DNA of 20,683 nucleotides from Conidiobolus incongruus B7586 (Eukaryota > Entomophthoromycota > Entomophthoromycetes > Entomophthorales > Conidiobolaceae). Under the pieces are notes generated by a model. That model searched no databases. It saw nothing but the letters and a program-made list of their open reading frames with translations, and was not told the DNA's origin. Location: NCBI GenBank assembly GCA_000697335.1, contig JNEM01013219.1, positions 1 through 20,683 of the forward strand, written 5' to 3'. Numbering within the stretch: the first letter of the stretch is position 1; each line of letters begins with the position of its first letter. The position numbers and the translations under genes are program-made. Shown one piece after another: positions 1 through 14,132 of this stretch.

Positions 1-1098
1 AATACCTCTAACTGTGGGGAATCTAGGATCATCCCATCCAGAAACGAGTTTTTCATCAACAAACCATTGTAATTTACGCTTGGAGAGTAAAGTGTAAATG
101 AAGTTAACACGGCTATTTAAATTGATTAAAAATACAGTATAGGAAAATGTGACACAAGATATACCTGAAATCCCAAACGTGGACCTTTCTCAAATTCAAA
201 GCATCAATAACCCAGTGATATTGAGGGTTACGATCACGGTATTCAATGGTTCTAAGAGCATGAGTAACACCTTCGAGAGAATCAACAATGGGGCAAGCAA
301 AGTCATAAGTGGGATAGATCTTCCACTTGTCACCAGTAATGTGATGAGGAGTGACATTACAGCGGTAGAAAACGGGATCACGCATAGCCTTGTTCTTATC
401 ATCAACGCTAATTTTACCTCTCAAGCAGCAGGTTAAACCCTAAAATCGAATTTCATGAATATCAAGAGAAAACTAGTATTCATTAAATATATTGTTCTTA
501 CAAATTCAGTTCCTTGTCTCATTTCTTCGAATCTCCTCAAGTTTTCTTCAACTGATAAATCACGGTTTTTAGAAGCAATTCCCTTCATTCTTTGATCTCT
601 CATGGTTTCCTTATCAGTATCATCGACATAACCTTTACCGGATTTAATTAACTCGATAGCCAAGTCGTAGATTTGATCGAAATAGTCAGAGGTATGAGAT
701 ATAATATCTCCTTTAATGCCTAAAAGGGCCAAATCTTCTTTGATGGATTCTTCAAATTCGGACTAAAAATATATAAATATTGATTATGAAAAATGAATGA
801 TTTTAAAAAATATCTACTTTTTCTTTGCTGGGATTGGTATCGTCAAAACGAATAATTAACTTTCCATTAAAAGCTTGGGCAAAATATTGGTTCAAAAGAG
901 CAGCTTTAGCATGTCCAATATGCAAGTAACCACTAGGTTCGGGCGGGAAACGAGTGACTACATTTCCGTCGGCAGCTCCAGGTAAGTCAATATCAAATTT
1001 ACCTTGATCTTTCTACATATTATAAATAATATTAATACATAAAAGACAGTTATCATTGAGTTATTATTGATTACGGGTCTATTGTCAGCAGAGCTCAT
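1..1098 (-). CDS. GUS1: Glutamyl-tRNA synthetase, cytosolic eukaryotic type (3' end beyond window)
   Basis: Class I aminoacyl-tRNA synthetase that charges tRNA-Glu with glutamate in the cytosol. Exons, read on the minus strand: 1098-1075, 1012-818, 762-502, 439-165 and 112-1. The four introns are 52-62 nt with GT...AG ends and the frame stays open across all junctions. The start is the ATG at 1098, with an in-frame TGA a few codons upstream. Visible signatures are the [13 protein letters not shown] block (class I HIGH motif), [11 protein letters not shown], the TPHH and KIYPTYDF blocks, [28 protein letters not shown], and the KMSKS-equivalent LLSKRKLQW followed by [11 protein letters not shown]. 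These match cytosolic GluRS rather than GlnRS. The seen part covers the catalytic core only; the anticodon-binding region lies off the left edge. Only about 25 residues precede the catalytic core, so the appended GST-like domain of yeast Gus1 is not present in this model. The family call is near certain; the 5' end is less sure. Confidence 0.95.
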
Positions 1099-2734
1099 TT
1101 TACTATATGATCAATAAAACACTTAGTAAATATTGATAAATAAGTATAACAATCAATTACTCACTCTAATTTTGGATTTAATAAATTAACAAAATTTAGC
1201 AATACAAAATCTCTAATTTGATGTCAAATGGAATTTAAAACAAATATTGAAAGTATTAATGGGCGAATTTATGGGATATTTATATTCATTAAATGCAGTT
1301 CAGTTTGTGCAAAGAGTGGGGTAATCAGGACTTTTCTATAAACTGCAAGCATTTGATCGAATTAATTTAATTAATTTATATACTGTATATTATTATATTT
1401 CAATTTTATATATACTCAAGTAAAACCTATTTGTTAGATATATAGTATACAATTCCTGATAAGTATTTAATTACAATTCAATAAAAAAATATATGATAAA
1501 ATTAACAAAAATATTAAACTAAAACATTTATATGATAATTTTTCCAAAAATTGTATTTTTGAATTCATCAATATCATTCGGAATACATCTTTGATATCTT
1601 ATTTTTAATAGTTGAAAGACTAATCTATATCATTAATGTAAAATCTTCTTCTTCAAATATCAAATTTAGCATAAAATATTGATGAATTATTTAGTAATAT
1701 TGGAGTAAATTGTCACGATATAAGATAGTGTTTTATTCTGAGCTGGCTCACTGTAAATCAATATTGGAAATATAAACAATATACTATATTTCATATTTAT
1801 CAATTAAATTAATGTCCATAAATTTAAAAAATTAGCTATTGCAACTTTGTAATATATTCACATATTCTGAATTAATTGATTCTTTTATTATCATAATCAT
1901 TATTAATATCAGCTTTTCAAAATATTTTTACATTATAAGTTACCAAAAGATTATATAAGAAATTCAAATGGATATATGGAACATGTATTATGTTATCATA
2001 ATACCTAATATTATAATAAAAAATAATATCAAGGCTTTCTTGCAAACATTAGCTAACCTATTTCAGGGTGACAGCATTGGTTTAAATGCTCAGTTCACAA
2101 ATCATTAATTAGAATGACTCATGAATAATCATTTTAGCGTAATCAGTTGACATATTAGTATTATAATTATAATCCATTCTCATTAATAATCAAACTCATT
2201 ATGATTAATGCCATTTCATATTATATATTAAAAATATTTGGACAGCGATAGAATTTATCAACTTGAGTTTATGAGGCATTAAAAGGTGATAGTTAATGTG
2301 ATTGATATTGTATTAAGATTAATTGAATGAGCAATTTCCCATTTTTTCTAAATATTAAATATAACCAAAAATACAGTTAGATTTAATCAATATTTCAGGT
2401 GTTTGATATCATTGTTTATATAATATGTAAAATGATTTTTCAGATTATCTAAAATAGTTCAAATACCAGGATAAATTATATTCGTGTAAATCAGTATCTA
2501 AGGAGAAGGGTATAAATTATAGTTTGAAGTTGATAGCACCAATTTAGGAAATGATCAAATATCAATTTTTGGATCTACATTTTTTAATTTTATTTATAGC
2601 CGAAAAATAAATAAAATACCTACAATCTAAAATATCCATGAACTCTGTAATTCATGGGATTTGATAGACATATCATTGATATTAATAATGTGTTTTTCGG
2701 ATTAAGGTATTAGTTTTAATTAATGTATTTATAT
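1099..2734. other. AT-rich spacer upstream of the GluRS gene and downstream of uL16m
   Basis: No gene was found here on either strand. The spacer holds the putative GluRS promoter and 5' leader and the 3' flank of uL16m. Two slightly GC-richer islands stand out: about 1257-1352, which carries a short minus-strand open frame (1269-1352), and about 2040-2125, which contains the perfect palindrome ATGACTCAT (2114-2122), a site type bound by Gcn4/AP-1-like bZIP factors. The rest is simple AT-rich sequence without a clear tandem array. Confidence 0.6.
1269..1352 (-). other. Possible upstream ORF in the GluRS leader (27 codons)
   Basis: A minus-strand frame runs from the ATG at 1352 to TAA at 1269-1271 and begins MLAVYRKVLITPLF. 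It lies about 170 nt upstream of the GluRS start on the same strand, in a patch richer in G and C than its surroundings. It could be an upstream ORF if the mRNA leader reaches this far, or chance. It does not resemble the N-terminal domain of yeast Gus1. Confidence 0.15.
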
Positions 2735-3463
2735 TTAAAGAGATTGAATGATGGATGAAGAGGTCTTAGTGGTATTTTCAGTACCTTCTACTTGAACATT
2801 AGCAGCGGCCAACTTGGCATCTTCACGAGCTTTGACAACAAATTGACTCTTGACGGGAAGATAGTAAGAGGCCAATCTGACAGCTTCTCTAGCCAATTCT
2901 AAAGGCAAATTGGGACCACCCAATTCAAATAAAATCTTGTCCTTAGGAACACGGCAAGCCCAGTATTCGAAAGCACCTTTACCTTTACCCATACGGGATT
3001 CGTTACCCTTAGAGGTAACGGGAATGTCTGGGAATACTCTCATCCAAATCTTTGAACCTTTAGCAGATTTGAGCTTCTTTTTCATAATATTGTGACAAGC
3101 AGTTAAAATACTGGCACTGAGACGAGCACCATCCTTCAAACGAATACCATAATCCCCAAAGGCAATAGTGTTACCCTTTTGACTACCTCCCGTTCTAACA
3201 GGTACACGTCCCTTTTGAGCCTTACGATATTTTCTCTTGGCGGGAGCCAAGTTACTGCCATGACGTACACCAAAAGTTGGGGTATTTAAAATGTTGGACC
3301 AAATATTTAAGGGGGTTTTAATTGAAGAATGGTTGAAAATGCCATGAGGGATGGAAGTTCTTGTTAAGGTGGTTATAGAGCGCGTAGTAGGATTAATAGG
3401 TTGAACTTTTGAAGCAGTCTTAATGGTTAATCTAACCAAATTTTTAAAACTAAAATTCATCAT
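2735..3463 (-). CDS. MRPL16: Mitochondrial large ribosomal subunit protein uL16m
   Basis: Nuclear-encoded uL16 of the mitochondrial ribosome, a 242-residue protein of the large subunit that lies near the peptidyl transferase centre and the tRNA path. The gene is intronless. Residues 1 to about 70 are rich in Lys, Arg, Ser and Thr with almost no acidic residues, as expected of a mitochondrial targeting presequence. The uL16 fold covers about residues 74-210: KYRKAQKGRVPVRTGG, FGDYGIRLK, WMRVFPDIPVT, the hallmark RMGKGKG loop (157-163), FEYWACRVP and LPLELAREAVRLASYYLP. A Ser/Thr-rich tail of about 30 residues follows. The reading begins MMNFSFKN; the second ATG could equally serve as start. 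The length fits fungal Mrpl16. A nuclear copy contrasts with lineages that keep rpl16 in mtDNA. The neighbouring minus-strand gene mL49 at 6615 belongs to the same ribosomal subunit but has its own spacer, so each has its own promoter. Confidence 0.96.
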   Translation of the reverse strand: MMNFSFKNLVRLTIKTASKVQPINPTTRSITTLTRTSIPHGIFNHSSIKTPLNIWSNILNTPTFGVRHGSNLAPAKRKYRKAQKGRVPVRTGGSQKGNTIAFGDYGIRLKDGARLSASILTACHNIMKKKLKSAKGSKIWMRVFPDIPVTSKGNESRMGKGKGAFEYWACRVPKDKILFELGGPNLPLELAREAVRLASYYLPVKSQFVVKAREDAKLAAANVQVEGTENTTKTSSSIIQSL

Positions 3464-4680
3464 TTTTTTTCTATAGATAGTATATCAATCCTAATATTTA
3501 AGATATAAGTAAATTAAGATTATTTGAATTATAATTATTGTTTACTGTATTAATTTTGATAAAATAAAATCTAATTAATAATATACGATATTGATGATTT
3601 TTTGATTTGTATGGAATAAGTGCAAATTTCCAAAAATATAAATATTTAAAGTGTGATTTGTAAAATTGTGGGAATTCATTAAATCAATTATTTTATTCCC
3701 TTAGAAAAGTATTTAGAAAAGGACAGAATTATAAAATGTTCTCTAGATATAAATATAAATATATCTAATAATATTGCTATGTTTCAAAATATTATTTGAT
3801 ATAATAATTACTATCCCCTCATAATTATCTTTCGGTTTTTTAGTTATTTATTATTTCACCAAAATTGATGTAGATTTTGCTACATCAATAATTACATATA
3901 TTCGTCCACATATTTATATATAATATTATATTATATTATATTAATTATATATATGTAATGTTATTCAAAACCTTGTTATATTTTAATACATTGATTCTAA
4001 TTAACTAAATAAACCTGAATTGATTCAAAATATCAATAATTTTAATATTTTGGCTTTATTTTGACGATACTACTCAAAACTAATAAGTGCTAATTAATAG
4101 CAAAATTTTTTACTATTTGTATAAATTTAGATATTTTTTAACAAATCATAATAAAAATTTGTATCTATTATTATATATTATCAAATAAATATAATTCACT
4201 TAAAAGACATATACAAAATTTTTGATGCTTATTAGATTGATTGTATTTAATAAAATGATTAAATGAATTATTAAGCTGCTTATTAAATATATTTCAGGAG
4301 TGAGTTTGTATTATTATGTTTATTTGTTTATTGAGAATTTCGAAAAATTGAACTTTTCAATAGTTGAAATCAACAATTAATGATTGATAATGAAAACATT
4401 ATAAAAATAAAATCAAAATAATATTGATATATATTTGAAGTTATTAAATATTAGAAAAATTATTTATACATCCACATATCTAATATTATCATCATAAACA
4501 AAATTTCTAGATAAATCTATTTAATAACTTGATATAATTCAAGTCACTAATCCCATAATATAATATATTAATCTTTCAACCTTATAATTACATTGACATG
4601 GATGTAATGAAATTGTTTAATAATCCAAATCAACCCTTCATATAAGTTCCAGGAATTATAAATTAATAGTATTATTAAAA
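3464..4680. other. AT-rich divergent intergenic region between uL16m and PRP38
   Basis: No coding sequence was recognised. Since uL16m (minus) and PRP38 (plus) are divergent, both promoters should lie here. The sequence is nearly pure A/T with simple-sequence stretches. An open minus-strand stretch at 4568-4765 runs antisense over PRP38 exon 1 and shows no family signature. Confidence 0.6.
3923..3942. repeat. ATATT pentanucleotide microsatellite, four units
   Basis: Four consecutive ATATT units lie inside a longer AT-only stretch. This is simple sequence typical of very AT-rich spacers, with no sign of function. Confidence 0.6.
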
Positions 4681-5808
4681 ATGGGAAATAAAAACAAGTT
4701 AGAAACATGGGGAAATGAAACGACAATGAATTTAAATAATTTAGTCTATTCCAACATTTTAACATCTCCTTATTTTAAGGCTTTAATGTAAGTTGAATTG
4801 TAAGAAATTCATTTTCCTTTTTATATTATTTGAATTTTATTCTTTATTTGGTGTAACTAATATTTTATTTATATAGGGAGAAAACCACATATCAAGAGTT
4901 AGTTGACGAAATTTACTACCATGGTAATTATTTATTTATTCATCTATATTAAACAAATCATTAATTTATTTTCAAAGTTAAATATTTAGGTATATTTTTC
5001 ATTAAGAATATAGTAATAAGTTTCTAATATCATTTCTAGATCCCTTTTTAAAGGATTCAGCACCTTCTTCAGCCTTTTGCATTTTATACAGATGTTGGTT
5101 AATTAAACTCACTGTCAATCAATTGTCAGCTATGATCGAACATCCTGATTCACCGTAAGAAATAGCTTATATATGGATCTTTAAATTTTGGCTAATATAT
5201 ACTATTAACTTTATAGATATATCAGAGCGATTGGATTCTTATATTTACGTTATGTATGCAAACCAGCTAATTTATTGGAATGGTTTGAACCCTTCTTTGA
5301 AGATGACGAAGAAATTCAGCTCAGCAAATCCTCTCCTACAAAATCCACCATTGGCGAGTTCTGTCGTCAACTGCTAGTAGAACAAAAATTTTTAGGCACT
5401 ATGCTGCCAAGAATTCCAGTACTCGTGCAGAAGGAGATCGATGCTAAAATTCAACCTGAGCCCCCTTCACCCAAATATAAAAAGGACCGCAGTGTTTATG
5501 ATAAAAGAGATAGGGACGATAAAGATTATTCAAGAGATCGTGATCGTGGCCGTCACTCCAGAGACGACGATAGGGGCTATCACTCTAGTCGCAGGGACAA
5601 TGGTAGAGAATATGATAAATATCGCGATCGTCGTCATCGTCAAGATAGCAGAGATCACGACTATCGCAGACGTAGCCCTAGTCCTAGTAGGTACAGAGAC
5701 AGGGATTATCATCGTAGCAGAGATAGATATCATGATGAAAGATCAAGCAGAAACTATCACAGACACTCGAGACGTTCTTACTCTCGAAGTCCTAGTCCCC
5801 ATGATTAG
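4681..5808 (+). CDS. PRP38: PRP38-family pre-mRNA splicing factor with RS/RD-rich tail
   Basis: Spliceosomal protein of the PRP38 family, closest by eye to PRP38B-type proteins. The family associates with the U4/U6.U5 tri-snRNP or B complex and acts at spliceosome activation in the nucleus. Exons: 4681-4787, 4877-4923, 5040-5154 and 5217-5808; the spliced product has 286 residues. An in-frame TAA at 4621 with no intervening ATG supports the start. The PRP38 domain fills about residues 5-170: WGNETTMNLNNLV, NILTSPYFKAL, TYQELVDEIYY, SSAFCILYR, HPDSPYIRAIGFLYLRYVC, LEWFEPFFEDDEE, TIGEFCRQLL and MLPRIPV. From about residue 176 the protein is a low-complexity tail of Arg-Asp, Arg-Ser and His repeats ending SRSPSPHD, as in SR-type splicing proteins. 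The tail is much GC-richer than its surroundings because of its Arg codons. Intron 1 is 89 nt, intron 2 is 116 nt (the longest in the window) and intron 3 is 62 nt. Intron 2 contains an internal AG|GT junction. Confidence 0.94.
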
Positions 5809-6614
5809 AGATTAAAACTAATCAACAACTTAAAATACTACATTTGTTGAAATGATATATAGCTTATTATATTATCCCGCTATTTACAAAACTTCTTCGT
5901 TTACGAATTTGAACTTAATTTAACATATAAAGATTATATTTTAAATTTTAGAATAATGGTTAATAGAAATTTGCTATATTGGTTATTAAGTTATTGCTAA
6001 AATATATTTTATATTTTCGTGACATCAACAGAAGTAAAAATACAAATAATGCAAATACTATTGAAATTTAATAAATTTTGTAAATTTAAACGTATTATCT
6101 TGGATTTGTAAAGTTTCTCATTCCAAAATATAGTTATGATATAATAAAATTTACATATTTTAATACATTTATAATATCACTATTTCTAGTACTATTTGCA
6201 TTCAAAAGAATGATATTAATTTATTGATTTAATTATATTAATCTTAGCTGATAGTATGTGAATTGGGTAAATGGAATAAAAATAATATAATCTAAATATT
6301 TGTTATTTATAAGGGAACAAAAATATGTAATTGATTTCATTTAATAATATATCTATATTTATTCTGATGCTTTGACACTATTAAACTATAATGAATGTCA
6401 AAGAATTAAATAAGTAATTAAAGTGGTTAAATACATCATCAATAATAATAGAAATTATGGTACAAGTATTTAGTTAATTAATGTTATTAATGAATAATAT
6501 TAATATTGTATAATGAAAATTGATAAAATATAACAGATTGAATTAATTAAAATTGATATCAAAATGAATTTAATATAAATAATTTAGTTTAATATATATT
6601 TTCTAATAATTTCT
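5809..6614. other. AT-rich spacer between convergent PRP38 and mL49
   Basis: The two flanking genes point at each other, so this stretch should hold two 3' UTRs and poly(A) sites. No exon, RNA gene or repeat family was recognised. The sequence is nearly featureless A/T. Confidence 0.55.
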
Positions 6615-7013
6615 TTAAAAACCTTTAGTAGTTAAGAAATCTCTAACTTCGTGAACTCTAAGACCTTTAATAACTAAGTGACCAGTTAAGCGATGAACGT
6701 ACATTTCTCTGATGGGGATAATATTGCTCAAATCTTGACGGAGAGCTTCGGCATCTCCTTCAATTCTTCTGACAATAGTCATCGTCCTGCTTCTACCATT
6801 TTTGAATTCGGAATAAACTGGTAAGGATAAGAATTTGGTTCTCTTAACGAAATAGGGTAAATCGGAAACTTTACTAGGTTGAGTTAAAAATTCGCTAATG
6901 AGTTTAATTTTTCCAAACGTTTCACCAGTTGTAGCACTTTGAAAGTTTCTAACGAGGTTGAAAGAGGTGATATTTTTAAGGATTGAAGTTTGTTTTATAA
7001 TAGATCTAAGCAT
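6615..7013 (-). CDS. IMG2: Mitochondrial large ribosomal subunit protein mL49 (Img2 family)
   Basis: Intronless gene for a 132-residue protein of the Img2/mL49 family, a mitochondria-specific component of the mitoribosomal large subunit needed in yeast for mtDNA maintenance and respiration. Residues 1 to about 27 (MLRSIIKQTSILKN..., then SFNLVRNFQS) form a basic, amphipathic presequence with no acidic residues. The family core runs from about residue 52 to the end: LPYFVKRTKFLSLPVYSEF, then a basic strand NGRSRTMTIVRRIEGD, a helix AEALRQDL, and the C-terminal LTGHLVIKG with RDFLTTKGF. Ending on KGF is typical of the family. The length fits fungal members. The gene lies between PRP38, which is convergent with it, and USP7, which is divergent from it. 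Confidence 0.92.
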   Translation of the reverse strand: MLRSIIKQTSILKNITSFNLVRNFQSATTGETFGKIKLISEFLTQPSKVSDLPYFVKRTKFLSLPVYSEFKNGRSRTMTIVRRIEGDAEALRQDLSNIIPIREMYVHRLTGHLVIKGLRVHEVRDFLTTKGF

Positions 7014-8254
7014 TATGATATTAATTTAATATTAATAAACTAAACGATTTACAATACATAATATTTCTATTTCAATTTTACTCACCTCAAATTATGGGAT
7101 TTTGGTCAAACTATTTAAATTTAATGATATTATATATTGTGTTATTTCACAGCTATATTGATATATCAATCAATTTCCATTTTGAAAACAAATTTTAATG
7201 AATATATATTCATAAGGTTAAATTGTTTTTATATTTTACTATAGATTGCCTTGGTTATTTAAGAATTATATAAACAATAAAATAATTTTCATTTTCTAAT
7301 TATAAGGCAAATAAAAATTAAGACCAAGTATTTTATTAATTCTAACACATATAAATATATTTCGAATAATGTTACAAAGAGAAATAAATAACTTGGGAGG
7401 ATTTTTGAAATAACATGTTAATGAATTTTTTATGATGATGGAAATTTGTAGATGAAACGGATAAATCAATTTAAATAAAAAATTATACCCAATTTGAAAA
7501 GGCCGGTTTTTACTCAAATTGGATTAACATATTTTAATTGTTGATTTGTATCGAGTTTTAGAGTATATAAAATAATTCAGATTATATTGAGTTGAAAAAC
7601 ATGTAACTAATAAGTATATTCTTTAATTTATACATTTTTGATTAGAATATAATTGATCTCTAAGATTCTGCCAAATCTTAGGGAATTGAATTATCAAAAT
7701 TAAAGTATTTAATATTTAATAAATGCTATTTTGAAATATTGAATAGCTTTATTTTTGAAGCAAGTGTCAGCTAAAATATGATTCGTCACGTTAAGCTCTC
7801 TTTTCTACAAATTTTAATTAGCAGCATTTTCAAGAGAATATTTCAAATATTTTTTGATACTAATACTGATTTAATTGATTATCACATTTGTTCAATATTA
7901 AAAGTGTTTTGATACATATTAGACAATTTCTAATAGTTCTTTTGAAGAATTTAATAATTTAAGATTATTTTCAAATTTATGTTTTTTGAATCTTCTATTC
8001 AGAATCAGCAGAATATAAATTAATAAAATTACTTAATATTAAGAGTCACGTGTTAAGACAGGTTATAACGTCATTTATGGAAAATAGGTTATCCAATTGA
8101 CTGTATAAAAATATTATTTATATGACGAAACTGATTAAAAAAGTGACTCAAGTTATTTATTAAGGATAGATCTTTTTAATAGTTGTGAATGATTAAATAT
8201 TTTTTATTTTATAATTAAATATATTTTTTTATTCTTGTTAGGTCGATTATTTAA
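7014..8254. other. Divergent AT-rich region between mL49 and USP7
   Basis: This region must hold the promoters of mL49 (minus) and USP7 (plus). No coding exon was seen; a short minus-strand open stretch at 7296-7517 is low in complexity and matches no family I know. The most structured part is about 8040-8150, listed separately. Confidence 0.55.
8047..8150. promoter_or_regulatory. Candidate upstream regulatory cluster of USP7 (E-box, ACGTCA and TGACTCA sites)
   Basis: Within about 100 bp, 105-210 bp upstream of the USP7 start, lie CACGTG (8047-8052, an E-box bound by bHLH factors), TAACGTCA (about 8067-8073, like an ATF/CREB half site) and TGACTCA (8144-8150, like a Gcn4/AP-1 site). The patch is GC-richer than the rest of the spacer. 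Each motif alone could be chance; their proximity to a start codon is the only support. No TATA element can be singled out in such AT-rich DNA. Confidence 0.25.
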
Positions 8255-12315
<4,061 letters not shown>

Positions 12316-13169
12316 TATTACTGCCTAATCAATCTTATACCACACTAATCCGATCAATAAGTATTAATCATTTTTATTTCTTGACTCAGTGCTCGTATTA
12401 ATTGATAGGTTTATCACTTAAGAACATCATTTATAATTTGACACCTTTTTTCAATAAAATTTTAATATGTCAATCATTGTTAGCTATTCAAGTAATTTTG
12501 ACATTTATGATGTGTTGATCCCTATTTCGATAAGAAAAATATCTAAAAATTTAATTTAATTGATAATGATAATAAAAGATATAATACCAACACTCAATTA
12601 ATATTAATCGATATCTTTATAAATAATGTTGTAAGTAATATTAAATTATACATATGAATTTAATTTAATTTAATTATTCAATTGACCAAGAATTACTGAG
12701 AATTCATGATCAAACGAATTTAACATTATTTTTATAACTTATTTGAAATATTTAGTATTTGTTAAATGGACAAAACCAACATTGATAACTACTCAGTACC
12801 AATATTTCCACAATTATCTGGTAAATAAAATATTGAAAAAATATAACCATTTGAGATGCTAAAAATATAAAAATTTGCCAATTTGTACACTAAACAATGT
12901 AGTTCAAAAAATAAATTATCTTAGAATTATCGTCAATCTAAAACTATATATGATTAGAAGGACTTAATATTATAATTCAAAACATTTAACATTTGATATA
13001 CTAAACAAACACTAATATTTTTCAATTTATGTTAATGTTTGAAACGTCATTCATTCTACAACCTGTAAAATCCCATAATCAAGTCACAATTCTATTATCT
13101 GAATTTAAACTTTATTCTAATATTCATACTAGCCAAGCAAATTAACAAATAGTTGGATAAAAAATAAAT
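12316..13169. other. AT-rich spacer, USP7 3' flank and ARPC5 promoter
   Basis: No gene was found. An AATAAA at 12453-12458, about 140 nt past the USP7 stop, is a plausible poly(A) signal, although such hexamers are common by chance here. A short AATTT repeat of three to four units lies at about 12657-12675. ARPC5 transcription should start near the right end. Confidence 0.5.
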
Positions 13170-13767
13170 ATGGCACATCGTGAAGTGAATATTGATATAT
13201 TCGACGAAAATGCTTACGTCGACCCTATTCAAAGTATTGATATCTCTCAAGTTGAAAGTTTGACTAATCAGAAAGTTAATGATGTTAAAGGTCTCTTAAG
13301 CAAGTAATAGTTTATATTTAGTATATAACATATTGTTCAATAATTAATTTAACTATGACTAGAGGAAAACCAATTGAAGCTTTAGTTAGAAGTTTAGAAG
13401 ATCCCCCATATGGTCCATTTGATGAAGAATTAAAAGTAATTATCCAGTAATTCAATTGATTATAAATTAATTCTATTTAGAAACAAAATGCCAAAGCCGT
13501 CATTGACTGTTTAAATAATTTTAAATCTACTGAAATACCCAGCATTTTAAAAGAGTTGAATTATGACCAATTTGATTTATTAATGAAATATATTTATCGA
13601 GGTTTGAACCATCCTGAATTATTTAATTGTAGTTCTTTGTTGATGTGGCATGAAAAGGTATTTCTTTATTATTATCATTTTAATTAATTCATTAATGATT
13701 TTAGATGGTTGAAGCCAATGGAATCTCTTCTATAGTTAGAGTGTTAACTGATAGACGTACCGTTTAA
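13170..13767 (+). CDS. ARPC5: Arp2/3 complex subunit 5 (p16-Arc)
   Basis: Smallest subunit of the seven-protein Arp2/3 complex, which nucleates branched actin filaments, in fungi at cortical actin patches during endocytosis. Exons: 13170-13303, 13363-13435, 13481-13657 and 13705-13767; introns 59, 45 and 47 nt. The spliced protein is 148 residues, close to the roughly 150 of human ARPC5. Recognisable blocks are the acidic N-terminus with DIFDENAYVD, the helical stretch around GLLSKGKPIEALVRSLEDPP, YDQFDLLMKYIYRG, SSLLMWHEK, and the highly conserved C-terminus SIVRVLTDRRTV. All conserved segments are present and in frame, so the gene looks intact. It is convergent with the histone-fold gene to its right, with 365 bp between the stop codons. 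It was assembled from exons that are individually short. Confidence 0.95.
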
Positions 13768-14132
13768 GTTAATAAATTTTTTATTTTTGAGTATATATAA
13801 AGTTCATTATTCAAGTAGATATATTATTTAATAGAATATATCGATACTATTTCATTTTATTTGAATAAATGATTTTATTTATATATTTTAATAATATTAT
13901 AATAATATATTAACTTATTATTGAATTATCAGCATATATTTACTCTATATTATTAATGACTAATAAAATATATTAAATGATAGATTATTAATAATAAATT
14001 AATATTTTTTATTAAAATTATGATTTTTAAAATCATTTTCACTAAAATTAAATTGACTATTATAAAAAGCTTTAACACTACATTCTTTAGTATTAAGTAA
14101 CTAAAATTGAATGATTAGTGCTAGATTAATTA
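13768..14132. other. Convergent AT-rich spacer between ARPC5 and the histone-fold gene
   Basis: This should hold the 3' UTRs of both converging genes. Long runs made only of A and T, including small palindromes such as ATATTATAATAT-like stretches near 13900, and no coding sequence. Confidence 0.5.

Noticed and set aside
149-436. Plus-strand 95-codon open frame
   Set aside because: It is antisense to GluRS exon 4, whose minus-strand translation matches the enzyme family closely.
4568-4765. Minus-strand 65-codon open frame opposite PRP38 exon 1
   Set aside because: Hydrophobic low-complexity translation of AT-rich DNA, overlapping an exon with clear PRP38 homology on the other strand.
5040-5154. 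Lack of the Gly-rich loop seen in human PRP38B between the DEIYY and STAFC blocks
   Set aside because: From memory many fungal PRP38-type proteins have the same short form, so it is not a deletion peculiar to this gene.
7296-7517. Minus-strand 73-codon open frame between mL49 and USP7
   Set aside because: Biased Ile/Phe/Asn/Lys composition, no motif, no splice partners; it looks like chance openness in the promoter region.
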